The notes below the pieces were generated by a model. The model did no database searches and was not told where the DNA came from. It saw only the letters and a program-made list of their open reading frames with translations. The position numbers and the translations under genes are program-made. From contig MARA01000005.1 of assembly GCA_001792895.1 (NCBI GenBank), forward strand, positions 2,108,001-2,172,000: a stretch of DNA of 64,000 nt, given 5' to 3'. How positions within the stretch are numbered: the first letter of the stretch is position 1; every line of letters begins with the position of its first letter. Of this stretch, positions 1 through 14,143 are shown piece by piece. This DNA is from Lentinus brumalis. Lineage: Eukaryota; Basidiomycota; Agaricomycetes; Polyporales; Polyporaceae.

Positions 1-706
1 ACGGGCTGACACAACCTTTACTGACTTCTGTAATACGGAAACCCAACATTCCGTCAATCTGAAACACGCGGCTTGAAAACTATGCACGAAATGTGTGCGG
101 TGAACTTTGGGTGAACTAGTACTCCAGCGACGACTCCGACGAGCAGATAGACCACAAGGACTGGTTGGTGCCTATGATAGACGTAGAGAAGGTCGGAGAC
201 GTCGTCAGGCTTGTCACGAATCGCAACGGGGTGTACGAATCTCTTCTTGGTGGGAAGGAGTTCGTGCAGGAGATTTACCCATGCCGCGGTGAAGCACGAG
301 GTAACCTCGTCGCTAGCAGAGCCCGCGTCCGCCCGTATGTTGGTCCTTTGGGAACAAGCCCCGGGCAAAGCGAGATATGGGCATGCTAAGTATATACGCC
401 ATTCGTCAGAAGCAGAAGGGAGTGCACGTTCTTGCGGCTGACCTTCGTTTGCAGTAGGTAGTTGATGGGAAGTGAGAGGGTATGGGGGCTATTCTCTGCG
501 TAATGAAAATTCTAGGGATGGGGAGTGCAGCCTATACCATGAAGGGAAGTGACCGCAGACGACCTACCTCCATCGTCCCGGTTGCCTTCGAGTATCGATG
601 CCAGAAACGTCGCTATGTCGATATCTATGATGACACAATTTGATACAAAACTTCATCGACCTCGACACTCTTATTTAATACACTGCGCAATCGAACCGGA
701 CATCCC
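1..706. other. Left edge, no assignable gene
   Basis: This stretch lies downstream of the ADE17 stop codon. A minus-strand frame at 54-368 has one hydrophobic run of about 17 residues, but it has no recognisable family and no convincing splice structure. I see no tRNA or repeat. It may hold the ADE17 3' UTR plus intergenic DNA or the end of a gene outside the window. Confidence 0.4.
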
Positions 707-2900
707 TCAGTGGTGGAAGAGACGAAGCGAGGTGTGCGCGAACACCATATCGTGCTCGTCCGCGGCCTTGATGCATTCCGCGTCCATCACGCTCCCGCTC
801 GGCGCAGCGAGATACTTGACACCGCTCCTGCGCGCCCGATGCACGTTGTCCGGGAAAGGGAAGAACGCATCGCTCGAGCACGCGACACCGTCGAGCTGCT
901 TCGCGTGAGCAGTACGTTCCTCCTGCGTGAGCGGCACCGGGACCTCCTCAAACATGGACTCCCACTGGGCCTTCTCACCGCCCTCGAGCGGCTCCGCAGC
1001 AACGAAGAGGTCGATCGCATTTGCCTTCTCGGCGCGCTTGACGCCCTTCTTGAACGGTAGGGCGAGCACGCGAGGGTGGTGACGGAGCCACCAAAGGTCG
1101 GCCTTCGTTCCCGCGAGACGCGTGCAGTGGATGCGAGACTGCTGACCAGCACCAATGCCGACGATTGCACCGCGGTAGGCATATGCGACACTGTTCGACT
1201 GCGTGTACTTGAGCGCGAGGGTTGCGACGATGAGGTCCGTAAGAGCTTGGTCGGGTAGCTGCAAATCAACGGGAGCTCTCAGTCATGCTAGGGTGAGAAT
1301 ATAACTAAGATGCCCACCTCCTTGTTCTTCGTCACAATATTGCTGAACAGGTCAGCACAGATCTTAGCGTCGTTGCGTCTCTGCTGGAGAGAGACCCCGT
1401 ACACCTGCCGAGTCTCGATCTCGGCGGGCTTGTAAGCAGGATCGATCTTTAGGACGCATGCGAAGAGCTCGTGAGCAACCACAGTGAGCAAATTGGAATA
1501 CCACAGGGACCTACCTGAAGGACACAGTACTTGCCGCCCTTCTTTTTGGAAAGCACATCAAGTGCCTCCGGGGAGTATCCGGGTGCGATGATACCATCGG
1601 AGACCTCCCGCGAGATGATACGCGCAGTAGCCAGGTCGCAAGGTGCGGAAAGCGCAATGAAGTCACCGAAAGAGGACATACGGTCCGCACCACGAGCACG
1701 GGCATAAGCAGATGCCAAAGGCGTGAGTGGCTCCTTGAGGTCATCCACGCCGTAAACCTTCTTCTCCACTTCGTTGAGCTCGATGCCAACAGCAGCACCT
1801 GCAGGAGAGACGTGCTTGAAGGAGGCAGCCGCTGGGAGGTTGAGTGCCTCGGAGAGCTCATTTACTAGGGCATAGGAGTTGAGCGCATCGAGAAGGTTGA
1901 TGTACCCAGGAGATCCGCAAAGCGCTGAGAGGGGATCAACAACTTGCACTCCAGTATCAATGTGGTGACCACTCACCCTTGAACGGGAGCTCGCCTTCGG
2001 TCACGAACGCCTGGGCGGGCTTCTGGTGGGGGTTAGCGCCATAGCGCAAAGCCATACGCTGCACGGGTCCGGCGAGCTTCTCCTTGGGCAAGTCGGAGGA
2101 AGCGTACTGCTCCCTGAAGTATCCACTGATAGCATCGTCGTACTTTGCGGTCATCTCAAAGGCCTTGAGTGCGAGCTTATTCCTTATGGCCTCACCGACA
2201 TTGCCATTTCCGGACTTCCATGCCTCGACGAACTCGGCGTAATCAGCGGGGTCGGACAAGACAGAGACGCGCCCGTGGTTCTTCGCCGCAGCGCGGAGAA
2301 GCGTAACACCGCCAATGTCGATCTCCTCGACCGCGTCAGCGAGCGTGCACCCAGGCTTCGCGATCGTGGAGGTGAACGGATAGAGGTTGCAGACGACAAT
2401 GGAGATGGGGGAGATTCCTTGTGCCTGCAGATCCTTCTCGTCGGAAGGGATGGAACGCGCGAGGATACCTGCCGTACGTGAGGTCAATATGGTTTTGCGG
2501 GTCCACGCCAGACGATCGACAGCCGCGAGACGAGGAAAAGTTCAGGGATTGTGATCTAACCGAGACTCACCTCCGTGCACAGCTGGGTGCAGCGTCTTCA
2601 CCCTCCCTCCGAGCATCTCCGGAGCCTTCGTAATGTCCGCAACATCCCTGGCGCACAATCTCGTATCCGCAAGCCCCTGTACAAGACAAAGTAGCGACTC
2701 ACTCGATGGGAATGCCTGCATCCCGAATTTTCTTTGCAGTACCGCCGGATCCGAGGAGTCGGACGCCCGCGCCGTGCAGTCCTGTCGCGAGCTCAAGCAA
2801 GTTCGTCTTGTCGTAGACAGATAGCAACGCTTGTGTCGCGTCAGTACGGGATACTTCTGCGAGGATATACGCGCGAATGCCCACCAATTGGCGCAGACAT
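707..2900 (-). CDS. ADE17: Bifunctional purine biosynthesis protein (AICAR formyltransferase / IMP cyclohydrolase)
   Basis: This cytosolic enzyme catalyses the last two steps of de novo IMP synthesis: formylation of AICAR, then ring closure to IMP. The N-terminal MGS-like cyclohydrolase domain shows [30 protein letters not shown] and [14 protein letters not shown]. The C-terminal transformylase domain includes [30 protein letters not shown], the [11 protein letters not shown] region and a C-terminal RLFHH typical of PurH/ATIC. I place the start at 2900. A first coding exon of only 16 nt (2900-2885) joins across a 55-nt intron (2884-2830) to give [14 protein letters not shown], which matches the family N-terminus. 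Further introns fall after the PIE, HGG, LPFK, CVLQ and TKNKE positions. Frames join cleanly throughout and length is normal for the family. Identification is secure; the 16-nt first exon is inferred. Confidence 0.95.
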
Positions 2901-3200
2901 GGCGGTGAGAGGAGAAGGTCTTCCAGCTGGGCTCAGTTGCGGGGTGGAACTCAAAATTCGTCGATCGCAATCTGAGATCATGACGCGATAGGTCTATCAG
3001 CCTCAAATGGCATGTTAAACAACTTCGCTACAGAGTATCTTGTACTTGTCAGCTCTATGAAGATATCCCAACAGGACCACCGTAGATATCGAGCGTTCAC
3101 GAGGTCACGGACTCCATGCATTGATTACTCAGTCCGCCATCATAACCACCCATACGGAGGCTGAGACCAATTAAGTTCCATTTGCCTGTCGACGGATAGC
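2901..3200. other. ADE17 upstream region
   Basis: Non-coding sequence 5' of ADE17. It presumably holds the ADE17 promoter. I recognise no specific motif in it. Confidence 0.4.
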
Positions 3201-3875
3201 TCAATCCACCACAAACACTTTCAACACTGCGCGCAGTCGTCGAAGGTATGCTTCGACAACCGAAACAGGACGCGGGCGACGAACAAGCTGGCTAGTACCG
3301 TCAGAATGGGGCGCACGTACCGTCGAATTAGGGCCGCCATAGACTTGACATAGGCTACGACATCGTCTCGCTAATATTGGCAGGCGTATGCGCGTCGTGG
3401 TTTGTGCTGGTAAGAAATAGTCCTCGTAAGGGCAACAATTGCGATACCGGAGAAGGCTGCTTTGCACATATATACCGAACACCGCCGACCGTGCATCCGC
3501 GAGTGGAGGTCCACGCCGTGGGCAGTCCCGAAGTCGACCTGGCCAGGCAAGACATTTGATATGCGTGAGACCTTCAAAGTGAACGCAGAAGTACTTTCGA
3601 ACCACCTACTTACCTCACCATGCTTGCAGCCAGTACGTCCGTGGAATTATCGGTTCCAGGACCAGCGGCTCAGCCAGGTCGATTTTGGTTTGATGACCAG
3701 GAGTGCTGAGCAACGCTGATGACCCCGTTGGATGATGCAGCTTTAAAGAGACGAGCAACAGGCTAAGGCATGACTCACCGACACCGACGCTATCTTGAGA
3801 TATACCCAGCACTCCGCACAACGGCAAGAATGACAGGGATAGTGTCATAAATAGCATTACAATGATACTATACAA
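3201..3875 (-). CDS. Doubtful small gene with a signal-like N-terminus
   Basis: I do not recognise this. On the minus strand a Met codon at 3875 opens a hydrophobic stretch (MYSIIVMLFMTLSLSFLPL) resembling a signal peptide or membrane anchor. GTGAGT and GTGAGG donors followed by CAG/AAG acceptors allow two or three further exons downstream (around 3720-3615 and 3555-3355), ending near 3355 or 3201 depending on splicing. No domain is visible in any join, and several alternative models are equally good. It could be a small secreted protein, a long non-coding transcript from the ADE17-TAF10 gap, or chance. RNA reads would decide. Confidence 0.2.
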
Positions 3876-3949
3876 GTGAGTCGTATCCGAGGGTGAGGGT
3901 GAGATACGAATGTCCAGGGAGTGAATACAATCTAGCAGTGACGTCGTGG

Positions 3950-4658
3950 TTACATGTAGAACTCCGGCTTGCGCATGTTGATGCCATAGTCCGCGAGAGC
4001 GGCACCGAGATCGTCCATAGTCAGCGTCGTCTTCGTCTTTTCCTGAGGCAAGCGGTCAGCAACGAAACAAAGAGACGAGTGGGAGAACACGCACTCTCGC
4101 CAATGCAGTGCCAGACGGCTGGGCCCTCGAACGGCCACCAGTAGCGTTGGCACGTATCCGCGCATGCTGATAAGCGTCTGAAGCAATGTCGGACACGAAC
4201 TTCTGCGCAGCCAGAGACAGGAGACGTTTGCTGCACGGGTCCACGCCGAGCCTCTCGCTTGAATACGCTCCGTAAGTAGACAGCGCAACAGCACTCACAG
4301 TCTGACATCCTCGCACTCGAACCCGACTCTTTGCAGGTAGTACTCGGTGACCTCATTGGGGATCTGCGCTCATGAGGGTCAACATGTGCCACGCGGATAT
4401 CCTACATCCACTGGGCCTCGATTTCACACGTACCAGGGGCTCGTAGTCATCGAGCATGAGCATGAACTCGGCTAGAGTCTTGTCTTTCCGCGCCTCTTCG
4501 CTGTCCTGGCCTGTAGCTGGACGCGACTGTTGCGTGGTACTAGGCCCCGGTTGTGTGAACTCTGGAGTGGACTGCGGGTGTGGTGAAGGCGCGGAGGGGG
4601 TCGGAGTTGCGGCGTAGTAGCCAGTAGACTGCGGCGGGTCCTGGTACGGTGTAGACAT
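3950..4658 (-). CDS. TAF10: TFIID/SAGA subunit TAF10
   Basis: TAF10 is a histone-fold subunit shared by TFIID and the SAGA coactivator and acts in the nucleus. The first ~60 residues are low-complexity (Pro/Thr/Ser/Gln). The conserved domain follows: LAEFMLMLDDYEPL, then IPNEVTEYYLQRVGFECED, then KRLLSLAAQKFVSDIASDA, ending in TLTMDDLGAALADYGIN and a C-terminal KPEFYM. Introns follow EPL (donor GTACGT), VRL (GTGAGT), and the exon ending in a Gly/Arg/Ser-rich insert (TGGRSRAQPSG). That insert between histone-fold helices is common in TAF10. The joined product is about 180 residues, a normal size. It lies about 2.4 kb from HFI1, another SAGA subunit. Start ATG at 4658, stop at 3950. Confidence 0.93.
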
Positions 4659-5196
4659 AGTATATACGGTGGTAGGTGGGGGTCCTGGAGATTAGCAGAT
4701 GCTGAGGAGGATGCGGTCCGCGTCAGAGTCAGTGAACACAGGTGTGGCGTGTGGGCGCTCGTACAGATCCCATCATGATCTGGCGCCTACCCACCGAACT
4801 CGCCCATAAATTTCTTGAGCCGACCTTCGTCTCTTCCTTCGTCCCTCCATCGTCCCCTGCTCCTCCGCCTTCAATTTCAGACAGTGAGTAGACGTCTCTT
4901 CCTCTCCGCACGCGCACTCGTGTGACGTGTCGTCATGATGTTTGAGGCATTTGGCTTTAGCAGGCTTGCCCTGCGTTGCAGAAACCTATCTCAGCTACCT
5001 TCGGGCCGTCGCTTTGGCGATTGGTTCCGCTTTATCTGAACCTATTCTTCTCAGAGATATTACTATCAGCACACGCTGACCAACTCTTTTGTTTGCAGAT
5101 GGTATCGACTTGAAGCACAGCGTAATGGTAGACAACAAATGAGTGCTCCAATATACATAATTGCATGCCTTCCTCTCCCGTCTGAAATGTGTGTCT
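4659..5196. other. Intergenic, TAF10 promoter and 3' flank of the dehydrogenase
   Basis: No coding frame here has a recognisable domain. It holds the TAF10 upstream region, including an Ala/Gly-coding-like GGAGGTGGGGG stretch, and the 3' flank of the Gfo/Idh/MocA gene. Confidence 0.4.
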
Positions 5197-6773
5197 TCAC
5201 TGTACTCGGCCCACCTTCTCGACACCTTGCGGTAAGACGTATTTGCCTTGGCGGCGGACCTATATCGCGACAAGTTTGGAACCATGAGTGTAGCGAGAAG
5301 TAACACGTACTGACCTTGTCAAACGTCTCCATCACGATGATGCTCTTCTCATGTCCCCACAAGTCGCTCTCAAGTTTTCCATCCCGGATACACCTCGCAA
5401 CCTCGTCGGCCTCGTAATGCCATCCTCCGCCCGTGTACTTGAAGGTCTTCGTCTCCTCCCGCACGACGTCGCCCTGGCTGTCGAAGTACTGCACTGTGAA
5501 CGACGGAGAGCAGAAGATCGGCGGCTTGACGGTGATAGTCCCGTTCTTGTACCGGATCGTGGCCCCGAACGAGGCCGTCGGCACGGTCATGCTGCAGCTG
5601 AGGATGGCTTGCGCCTGAAGGTGCTCCGTGAAGTTCACCGTCCAGCTCGTGCATGCGTCAACATCGGCGATCTTCGACTTGATCATCGAGCCGGTCACGC
5701 TCGTTGGCCGAGCCTTTTTGTTCGAAGGGTGCTCGTACAAAGCAAGCATGCACTGGAGGAGACGATAGTCAGAAATTCACGTCGAAATGCAGTCAAGCCA
5801 CAATCCTTACCCAGAACATGGGGTAAGGTCCACTGCGGATGCAGTGAGTTTCCCAGCGAACACATGGTCATCAGGCGGTTCCACGTACAGGTCCAGAAGA
5901 GCACCCCCACCAAGCTCAGGGTCGAGCATCCGATGTGTCCGCGGCAGGTCTAGCGTGCGGATAAGTCAGAATATTTGATAGCATAGTTCAGATACGCACT
6001 CTCGGTATGGAAGTCGGCCGATAGGTCTGCATGCACGACCACAGGGTCCCCAAGGACTCCCTCCTCGGCGATCCGTTTCAGTTCCAGCGTAAGCGGGTGG
6101 AACCGCGTCCACAGCGCCTCCATGAAGAACAGCTTCTTCTCCTTTGCCAGCTTGAGCAAGGCCTTCAACTCCCCGGCGTTGGACGTCGTCGCCTTCTCGC
6201 ACAAGACATGCTTTCCAGCGTTCAAGGCATCGAGCGCATTCTTGTAGTGAAGAGTATGAGGGGTTCCTGCAGCACAACTTTAGTCACGTATTCGTATTCC
6301 AGCGTACTTTACAGTATGACAACTGCGCACCGATGTACACCGCATCGATGTCCTAGCGGTGGGGAAGGGTTAGAGCTCTTTCAGTAGGGATACAAATGAA
6401 TGCGGCATGCCTTGTCGGCGAATACTTTGTCATAGCTGCCATACGCCTTGACGGATTTGTCGCCATTGACATAAGCATCAATGAATTTCTGCGCACTTTC
6501 TGTGCTGCGGGAGCCCACGGCGATGACCTTGTGCGCAACATCGGTGGTACCACGACTGTAACAGATAGATAAGGTCAATGCACATCGACGCGATTTTGTG
6601 ATGCGTGGACGCGCACGTTGCTGGATCAACCAAGAGGTCCTGTGTACCAGATCGGATTGAGTCTCTATTCACTAGCTCGTGTGGCTGCTGCACTGTACCT
6701 TCGTGAAGTCCATAGCGATCCTGCCCGTAGAGATGATACCCCATCGCAGCACGTACAGTTGGTTTGAAGCCAT
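5197..6773 (-). CDS. Gfo/Idh/MocA family NAD(P)-dependent oxidoreductase (dimeric dihydrodiol dehydrogenase type)
   Basis: This is a predicted cytosolic NAD(P)-dependent sugar or dihydrodiol dehydrogenase. The N-terminal Rossmann fold starts RWGIISTGRIAMDF, followed by KVIAVGSRSTESAQKFI, VYIGTPHTLHYKNAL and the family motif GKHVLCEKATTSNA, with the EK pair that contacts the cofactor and substrate. The C-terminal half contains FFMEALWTRFHP, PELGGGALLDLGPYPMFW and a closing VRRQGKYVLPQ. Splicing rebuilds one frame through eight or so short introns. One of these (6410-6353) begins with GC rather than GT: keeping the family motif YGSYDKVFADKDIDAVYIG requires it, although a GTATTC donor 12 nt upstream would give a shorter in-frame join. 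The last intron uses a GTCAGT donor, and the stop is at 5197. The exact substrate cannot be told; D-xylose 1-dehydrogenase (NADP) is the usual alternative name in fungi. Confidence 0.88.
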
Positions 6774-6832
6774 GGTGTTGCGGCTGTAGCAAAGTAAGGT
6801 GGGATAGAGGGAAGTTAGGCAGATTCCGCGGC

Positions 6833-6840
6833 TTTATATA
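6833..6840 (-). promoter_or_regulatory. TATA box of the dehydrogenase gene
   Basis: The minus strand reads TATATAAAG about 60-65 bp upstream of the start codon at 6773. The spacing is compact but usual for a fungal gene with a short 5' UTR. Confidence 0.5.
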
Positions 6841-7035
6841 CGCGCGCGCCCCGGACAGGTACCAAGTTGCCAGTGCCACGACCGGAGAACCATCGATGAC
6901 GACAGTACGGCCCGGAGGCGCCGAAATCTGGACTCAGAGTCATTGACCGCGATGAGGACGAGCGTCGAGAACTCATAAAATACGACACAGTAGACAACAG
7001 AGCTACAGGAGACAACGAAGGTATCAATCCGAGGT

Positions 7036-7050
7036 AAAAAAAAAAAAAAA
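7036..7050 (+). repeat. A15 homopolymer
   Basis: A run of 15 A on the plus strand lies just beyond the HFI1 stop codon, so the HFI1 transcript would carry a U15 tract in its 3' UTR. It is probably a simple mononucleotide repeat. Confidence 0.85.
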
Positions 7051-7066
7051 GTAGTAGGAACGCAAA

Positions 7067-8178
7067 CTAGTGCAATGTCCGCAGAGCCTCCTTCACCGTA
7101 CTCCTCTCACCGAGCAGCGCGAACAGCTGCCATCGTTCATCCTTGACCTCTCGATCTTTCATGACATAGTCATCTTCAGAGGGCTCGTTCTCTCCGACAG
7201 CCAATCGCATAGCTGCAGCTGACTTGTTCGGCAGGACGGCGGGCGAGACTGTGAACAAGCTGTCGAAGGCGGATGCAGGGAGCACGTAGCTGTGTGAATG
7301 CGTTTCTGTGGGCTGGATAGATGTGATAGCATGTGAAGCAGAAGTCAGGGACAGAGCTTGGGTGATGAGCTGTTTCAGTTTCGCCTGTGAACATCGTCAG
7401 CATACGGCACGGTATGGTCACAGATGGACGCACCTCGAAGGCTAGCATGAGGAGTGACGCGACCTCCCTGGAGGGCGCGCTCAAGTTGTGTTGTGCAGAT
7501 ATCAGGTTTATGCGTTCCGATATGTGTTGTAGCGTGGGTGCGCGCGTCATGGATGCAAGGTTCAGTGGTAGCCTGCTCCCGGGTGGATCTATAGGCGTTG
7601 AGGCTGCGCGCGCAGACATAACGGAGACGTACACGCACCTCCTCGTTCCAGCAGCAATTGTACACCTCTCTCTGCAGCGATCTCGTCGGTATATGGTTTG
7701 GGCTGCGGCTCCTCGTTGATAGCCACTGCCTCCAGTGCGCGAATCCGGTCCCGCTCATGCCTCCCCAGACCCACTGTCCACTTCTTCAACCGCTCCGATC
7801 GTAGAGTTGGCGTGTCCAAGTCATCTTCTCCTTGGTATGGCAGAGTACGTCGTCTCTTCCGTGGAGGAGGTTTAGGCACGTCCGCTGGCGGCGCAATCAC
7901 TGGCGCGAGGTGCGCGGACATATCGAATAGGGAGACAATGAGCGCATTATGGAGAAACACTGCACAAAGGATAAGCCACCGAAGCCAGACATATGCGCGC
8001 ACCATTACTCACGTAAGTACAGGTTGTCTTGGAGGACTTTCTTGAGAACATCCTCAAATTCGTTCCTTGAAATGTGGCCTGAGAGGAACTCCTTTAACAC
8101 GCTAAAATATGCGGGTGCCTCTGAGCCCAGAGCGTTTGTGAGTTGCGCCTTGAGCGTAGACGTCGACGAGAGTGACAT
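7067..8178 (-). CDS. HFI1: SAGA complex core subunit Hfi1/ADA1
   Basis: Hfi1 (ADA1) is a histone-fold scaffold subunit of the SAGA histone acetyltransferase complex. The N-terminal SAGA-Tad1 region reads LKAQLTNALGSEAPAYFSVL and KEFLSGHISRNEFEDVLKKV, followed after an intron by LFLHNALIVSLFD. A basic stretch (PPPRKRRRTLPYQ) is a likely nuclear signal. The later conserved block is LQHISERINLISAQHNLS plus APSREVASLLMLAFE, a histone-fold-like segment. Introns at the LYLL, LLERGA and AFEAKL joins are canonical and keep frame. A Met at 8217 is also open in frame, but 8178 gives the better N-terminus (MSLSSTSTLK). The product is about 330 residues. Two other SAGA subunits, TAF10 and SGF73, are close by. 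Confidence 0.9.
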
Positions 8179-9768
8179 GGAGAACGGAACAGTGTAGGTG
8201 TGGCTGAACAGAGTCAAGGTGATCGCGCGACTGCTGGTCTTACGTAATCACATGGTCTGTTTGCGCGGCTGGCACTGGTACTAGTAGTATGTACTAGTAT
8301 GTACTGTACGAGAATCTAATGCCACAACTTGACCACGACGATGTGTTCCTGTACTCTACTTACGTCGCGCCAAGCAAAGACTGGAAGGTAGATGTGTACA
8401 TGCAGCTCGTATGCTCGGATTGGCTGACATGTTCTGCTATCAGTAATGTGCCGCTTTCCGGTGTGCGATTGTACTTTGCAGTCTCGACAAGTATACAGTA
8501 ACTCTACACATTCCTCATCATCTCAAGTCTTCGGACAGCGAGAGGTCATGATCCTTCAAATAGCGTACGTATTCCTCCGCAGATTTATTGCGTGGTTTTT
8601 CAGCTCAACAGAAGTAGGCTACCGCCGATAACATGCGCATTGCGTAGCCACCTTGCAACGCTGTACATGGACAGGTCTACGAACGCTTTCAGAATTTGCT
8701 CGCAAGACCAGGATAATTCCGCACAGTAATGCTTCAAGCCCAACCTAGGCGTACGTGCCTCCTGTTCCTTACTACTTTTCAGCAGTCATCTTCTGAGGCG
8801 CCTCTCGAGGCGGCTTCAAATCCCTTCACAGCGTCCTTGTGTTGATAACTTCATGCAAATGATGCATAGACTCCCACCAGGGTCGTCACCCGCATCGTCC
8901 GGCAGCCAGTTCGAGGGACTCACCTCACCACAGCGCCGAATACATTTACAGGTTGTCGAAGATCTGGTAGTACGTGCATCGGAGCGATGGAGAGCGACAC
9001 GCAATATGTAGCAAGGCGCTTCGCGGCGCCAGAAGCATCCTCATCTTGTGCCGTTGCCCAAGCCGCCCCGAGTGCGGACGGACGGTCACACATCGAATCA
9101 CCGTTACGACAGATGGGCCGAGGACCTCTATTTCAGGGTGACAGACCACCTCTCCGAAGCATCCATGGTTGGCGACCATCGTACCATGATTTCCCGAGCC
9201 GCCCTCTGGCTTTTTCGCGGCGAAGATGGGCTCGGATGATTCGGAGTCACAGTCGTGGCACTCCGTGAACCATGTTTAGAGCATTGTTCAGCTTGTTTGG
9301 CAGGCTTGTACGCTAGAGGGTAGCACCCCCGGCTCGGGTGAACACCTATGCATGCGGATCCTGTGCTACAATCTTGTACAAAATTGAGAAATGGTCATTG
9401 GTGGTCGCGACTAGATATGTATGTATGAATTCTTGACGCTTGTGGCGGGAAATATCCGTCATTCGGCACCAGGTCGACATGCTTATCGCCATCTACATAC
9501 CGTTTCCTAAGTCCATACAAAAACTTCTCCGATTGTGTTCTCCGCGCCGTCGTTGCCTAGGCCGTCGCCGTGAGAGTAGCCAGCACATCTATCGGGAAAG
9601 CAGACGACCAAAGCAAGTACCGTTGAAGTACCGCCACCACGTACTGTCCGTCCGCCTCAACCACGCCCCCACCCGCGGTTAGCGAGATCTTCTATTATCG
9701 CCAATCTCCAGCTTGCTCGACTCTTGTATGTAATCATACCGTACTGGAACCTGCGACGCGCCGCCACA
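8179..9768. other. Long intergenic region between HFI1 and SLT2
   Basis: About 1.6 kb contains no frame with a recognisable domain on either strand. Around 8279-8309 there is a short imperfect repeat of the unit AGTATGTACT. A pair of overlapping open frames at 8946-9268 (both strands) has no family signature or splice support. It presumably carries the promoters of HFI1 (left) and SLT2 (right), and is one of the largest gene-free stretches in the window. Confidence 0.5.
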
Positions 9769-9774
9769 TATAAA
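9769..9774 (+). promoter_or_regulatory. TATA box of SLT2
   Basis: TATAAA lies 113-118 bp upstream of the ATG at 9887. A pyrimidine-rich stretch (TGTACTCTCTCTACCACCTC) follows about 30 bp downstream, the usual fungal arrangement of TATA box and transcription start. Confidence 0.55.
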
Positions 9775-9886
9775 CTGCGCTTGTCCACGCTTGTACTCTC
9801 TCTACCACCTCGCTGCTGAAATCGTCTCCTCTCCACACTTCCGCTGAGCTCGCTACACTTGTCTTGGTCATATCCGCGCACCCAGC

Positions 9887-12731
<2,845 letters not shown>

Positions 12732-12984
12732 GCGAGGCCCGTGGCTTTGCGAACGGTAGACGCAGCCCATGCCACTTAGATGGACAATGTACCAGTTTAA
12801 TCTTACTTGTATTTGTGCACATAGGCCTGCCGCATGCTTAGATAGATAGACATACATATCGTACGGAACTGATCTGGATATAGTGATAGTGCTACGAGCC
12901 ATTGCATAGAAAGTACACAATCCAATTGCTACACCTTGACGTCCATGATGATGATACAGACTGAAAGAGCCCGAGAACTTGAGT

Positions 12985-14143
12985 CTATGCGTCGCCCAAT
13001 ATTTCCTTGATTTCTGCGAAGTGCGTTCAGCTACACCCATCGATCCGGACATGCGAGAAGTCCTGTACTCACTGTCTATGATGTCCAAATATGCAATGCT
13101 GGCGGGGCTGTCCGGATACTCATCCAGGAAGCTGACTCCATAGTCCGCACTCTTCCCTATTCGGGGATCGAGAGGGACTGCACCGAGGAACTCCACGTTC
13201 ATGTCCTGCGCCAACCGCCTTCCGCCTCCGGTGCTCGGCTTGAAGATCTGCGACTCGTTCTTGCAGTTCGGGCAGACGAAGCCGGACATGTTCTCCACAA
13301 GCCCGAGGACGCGGATGCCCACCTTCCTGCAGAAGTCGATCTCCCGCCGCACGTCCTGGAGGGCGACTTCCTGCGGTGTGGTGATGACGACGGCGCCGTC
13401 GATGCCACTCTCTTTAAGGTACTGCACGATGCTCAGGTGTTCGTCGGACGTGCCGGGAGGAGTGTCGATCACGAGGTAGTCCAGGTCTCCCCAGTCGACG
13501 TCCTTCAGGAACTGCGAGATGAGGCCGTTCTTCTTGGGACCTCGCCACATAATGGCGTCCTTGGAGGAGGGAAGCATGAAGCCGACGGACATGACGCCGA
13601 GGTTGTCTTGCACGTAGACGGGTGACCAGCCAGACGACGACGCATGCACCTGCTCGGATGCAATGCCAAGGATGGTAGGTATCGACGGGCCGCAGATGTC
13701 CACGTCCATGATTCCGGTCTGCGTGGCCAGACATGATTAGTCGGCCGTGGGTGAGGCAGTAAACGTTCTGAACAACGCACCTGCAACTGCTCGTCTGCCG
13801 CGAATGCCCATCCCAGTTGAGCGGTGAACGTTGACTTTCCGACTCCTCCTTTCCCAGATAGTACAAGGATCTTCCGCTTCACGCTGGCCATCCGTTGGCG
13901 AACAAGTGGGAGGGCGGGGTCCGGTCCTCGGGCCTCACCCGACGCGCAAATTTCCTGGTTAGCGCATCCCGCACATGCATCCGCCTTGCCGGCAAGCTCA
14001 GATTCTGTTCCCTGTTAGTTGGGTGAGATATAAGCAGCGCTTCCTCTGGACACTGAGCGACAACATACCGGACAGTGTTCCGGGGCGTTTGCCGGCACGG
14101 ACAGAGGGTCCGGTGTAGGTGCTGCCTGCTGCACTGCTATCAT
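12985..14143 (-). CDS. NBP35: Cytosolic Fe-S cluster assembly factor Nbp35
   Basis: Nbp35 is the P-loop scaffold NTPase of the cytosolic iron-sulphur assembly (CIA) pathway, acting with Cfd1. The N-terminal four-Cys motif for a 4Fe-4S cluster ([20 protein letters not shown], then EIC) separates it from Cfd1. The deviant Walker A is [34 protein letters not shown] and the bridging-cluster CxxC in GFVCPNCKN are also present. Splicing from the ATG at 14143 gives a short first exon ending at HCP, then GTESEL. The last intron (donor GTGAGT near 13067) gives a C-terminus [13 protein letters not shown] and stop at 12985. The frame remains open far beyond that, into the antisense of SLT2, which is not coding for this protein. 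Divergent from RPN14, 329 bp between start codons. Confidence 0.95.

Noticed and set aside
54..368. Minus-strand frame with a hydrophobic segment at the left edge
   Set aside because: One membrane-like run is not enough; no start context, family or splice structure supports it.
7036..7050. A15 run as the tail of a retroposed element
   Set aside because: No target-site duplication or element body was seen beside it; it reads as a U-tract in the HFI1 3' UTR.
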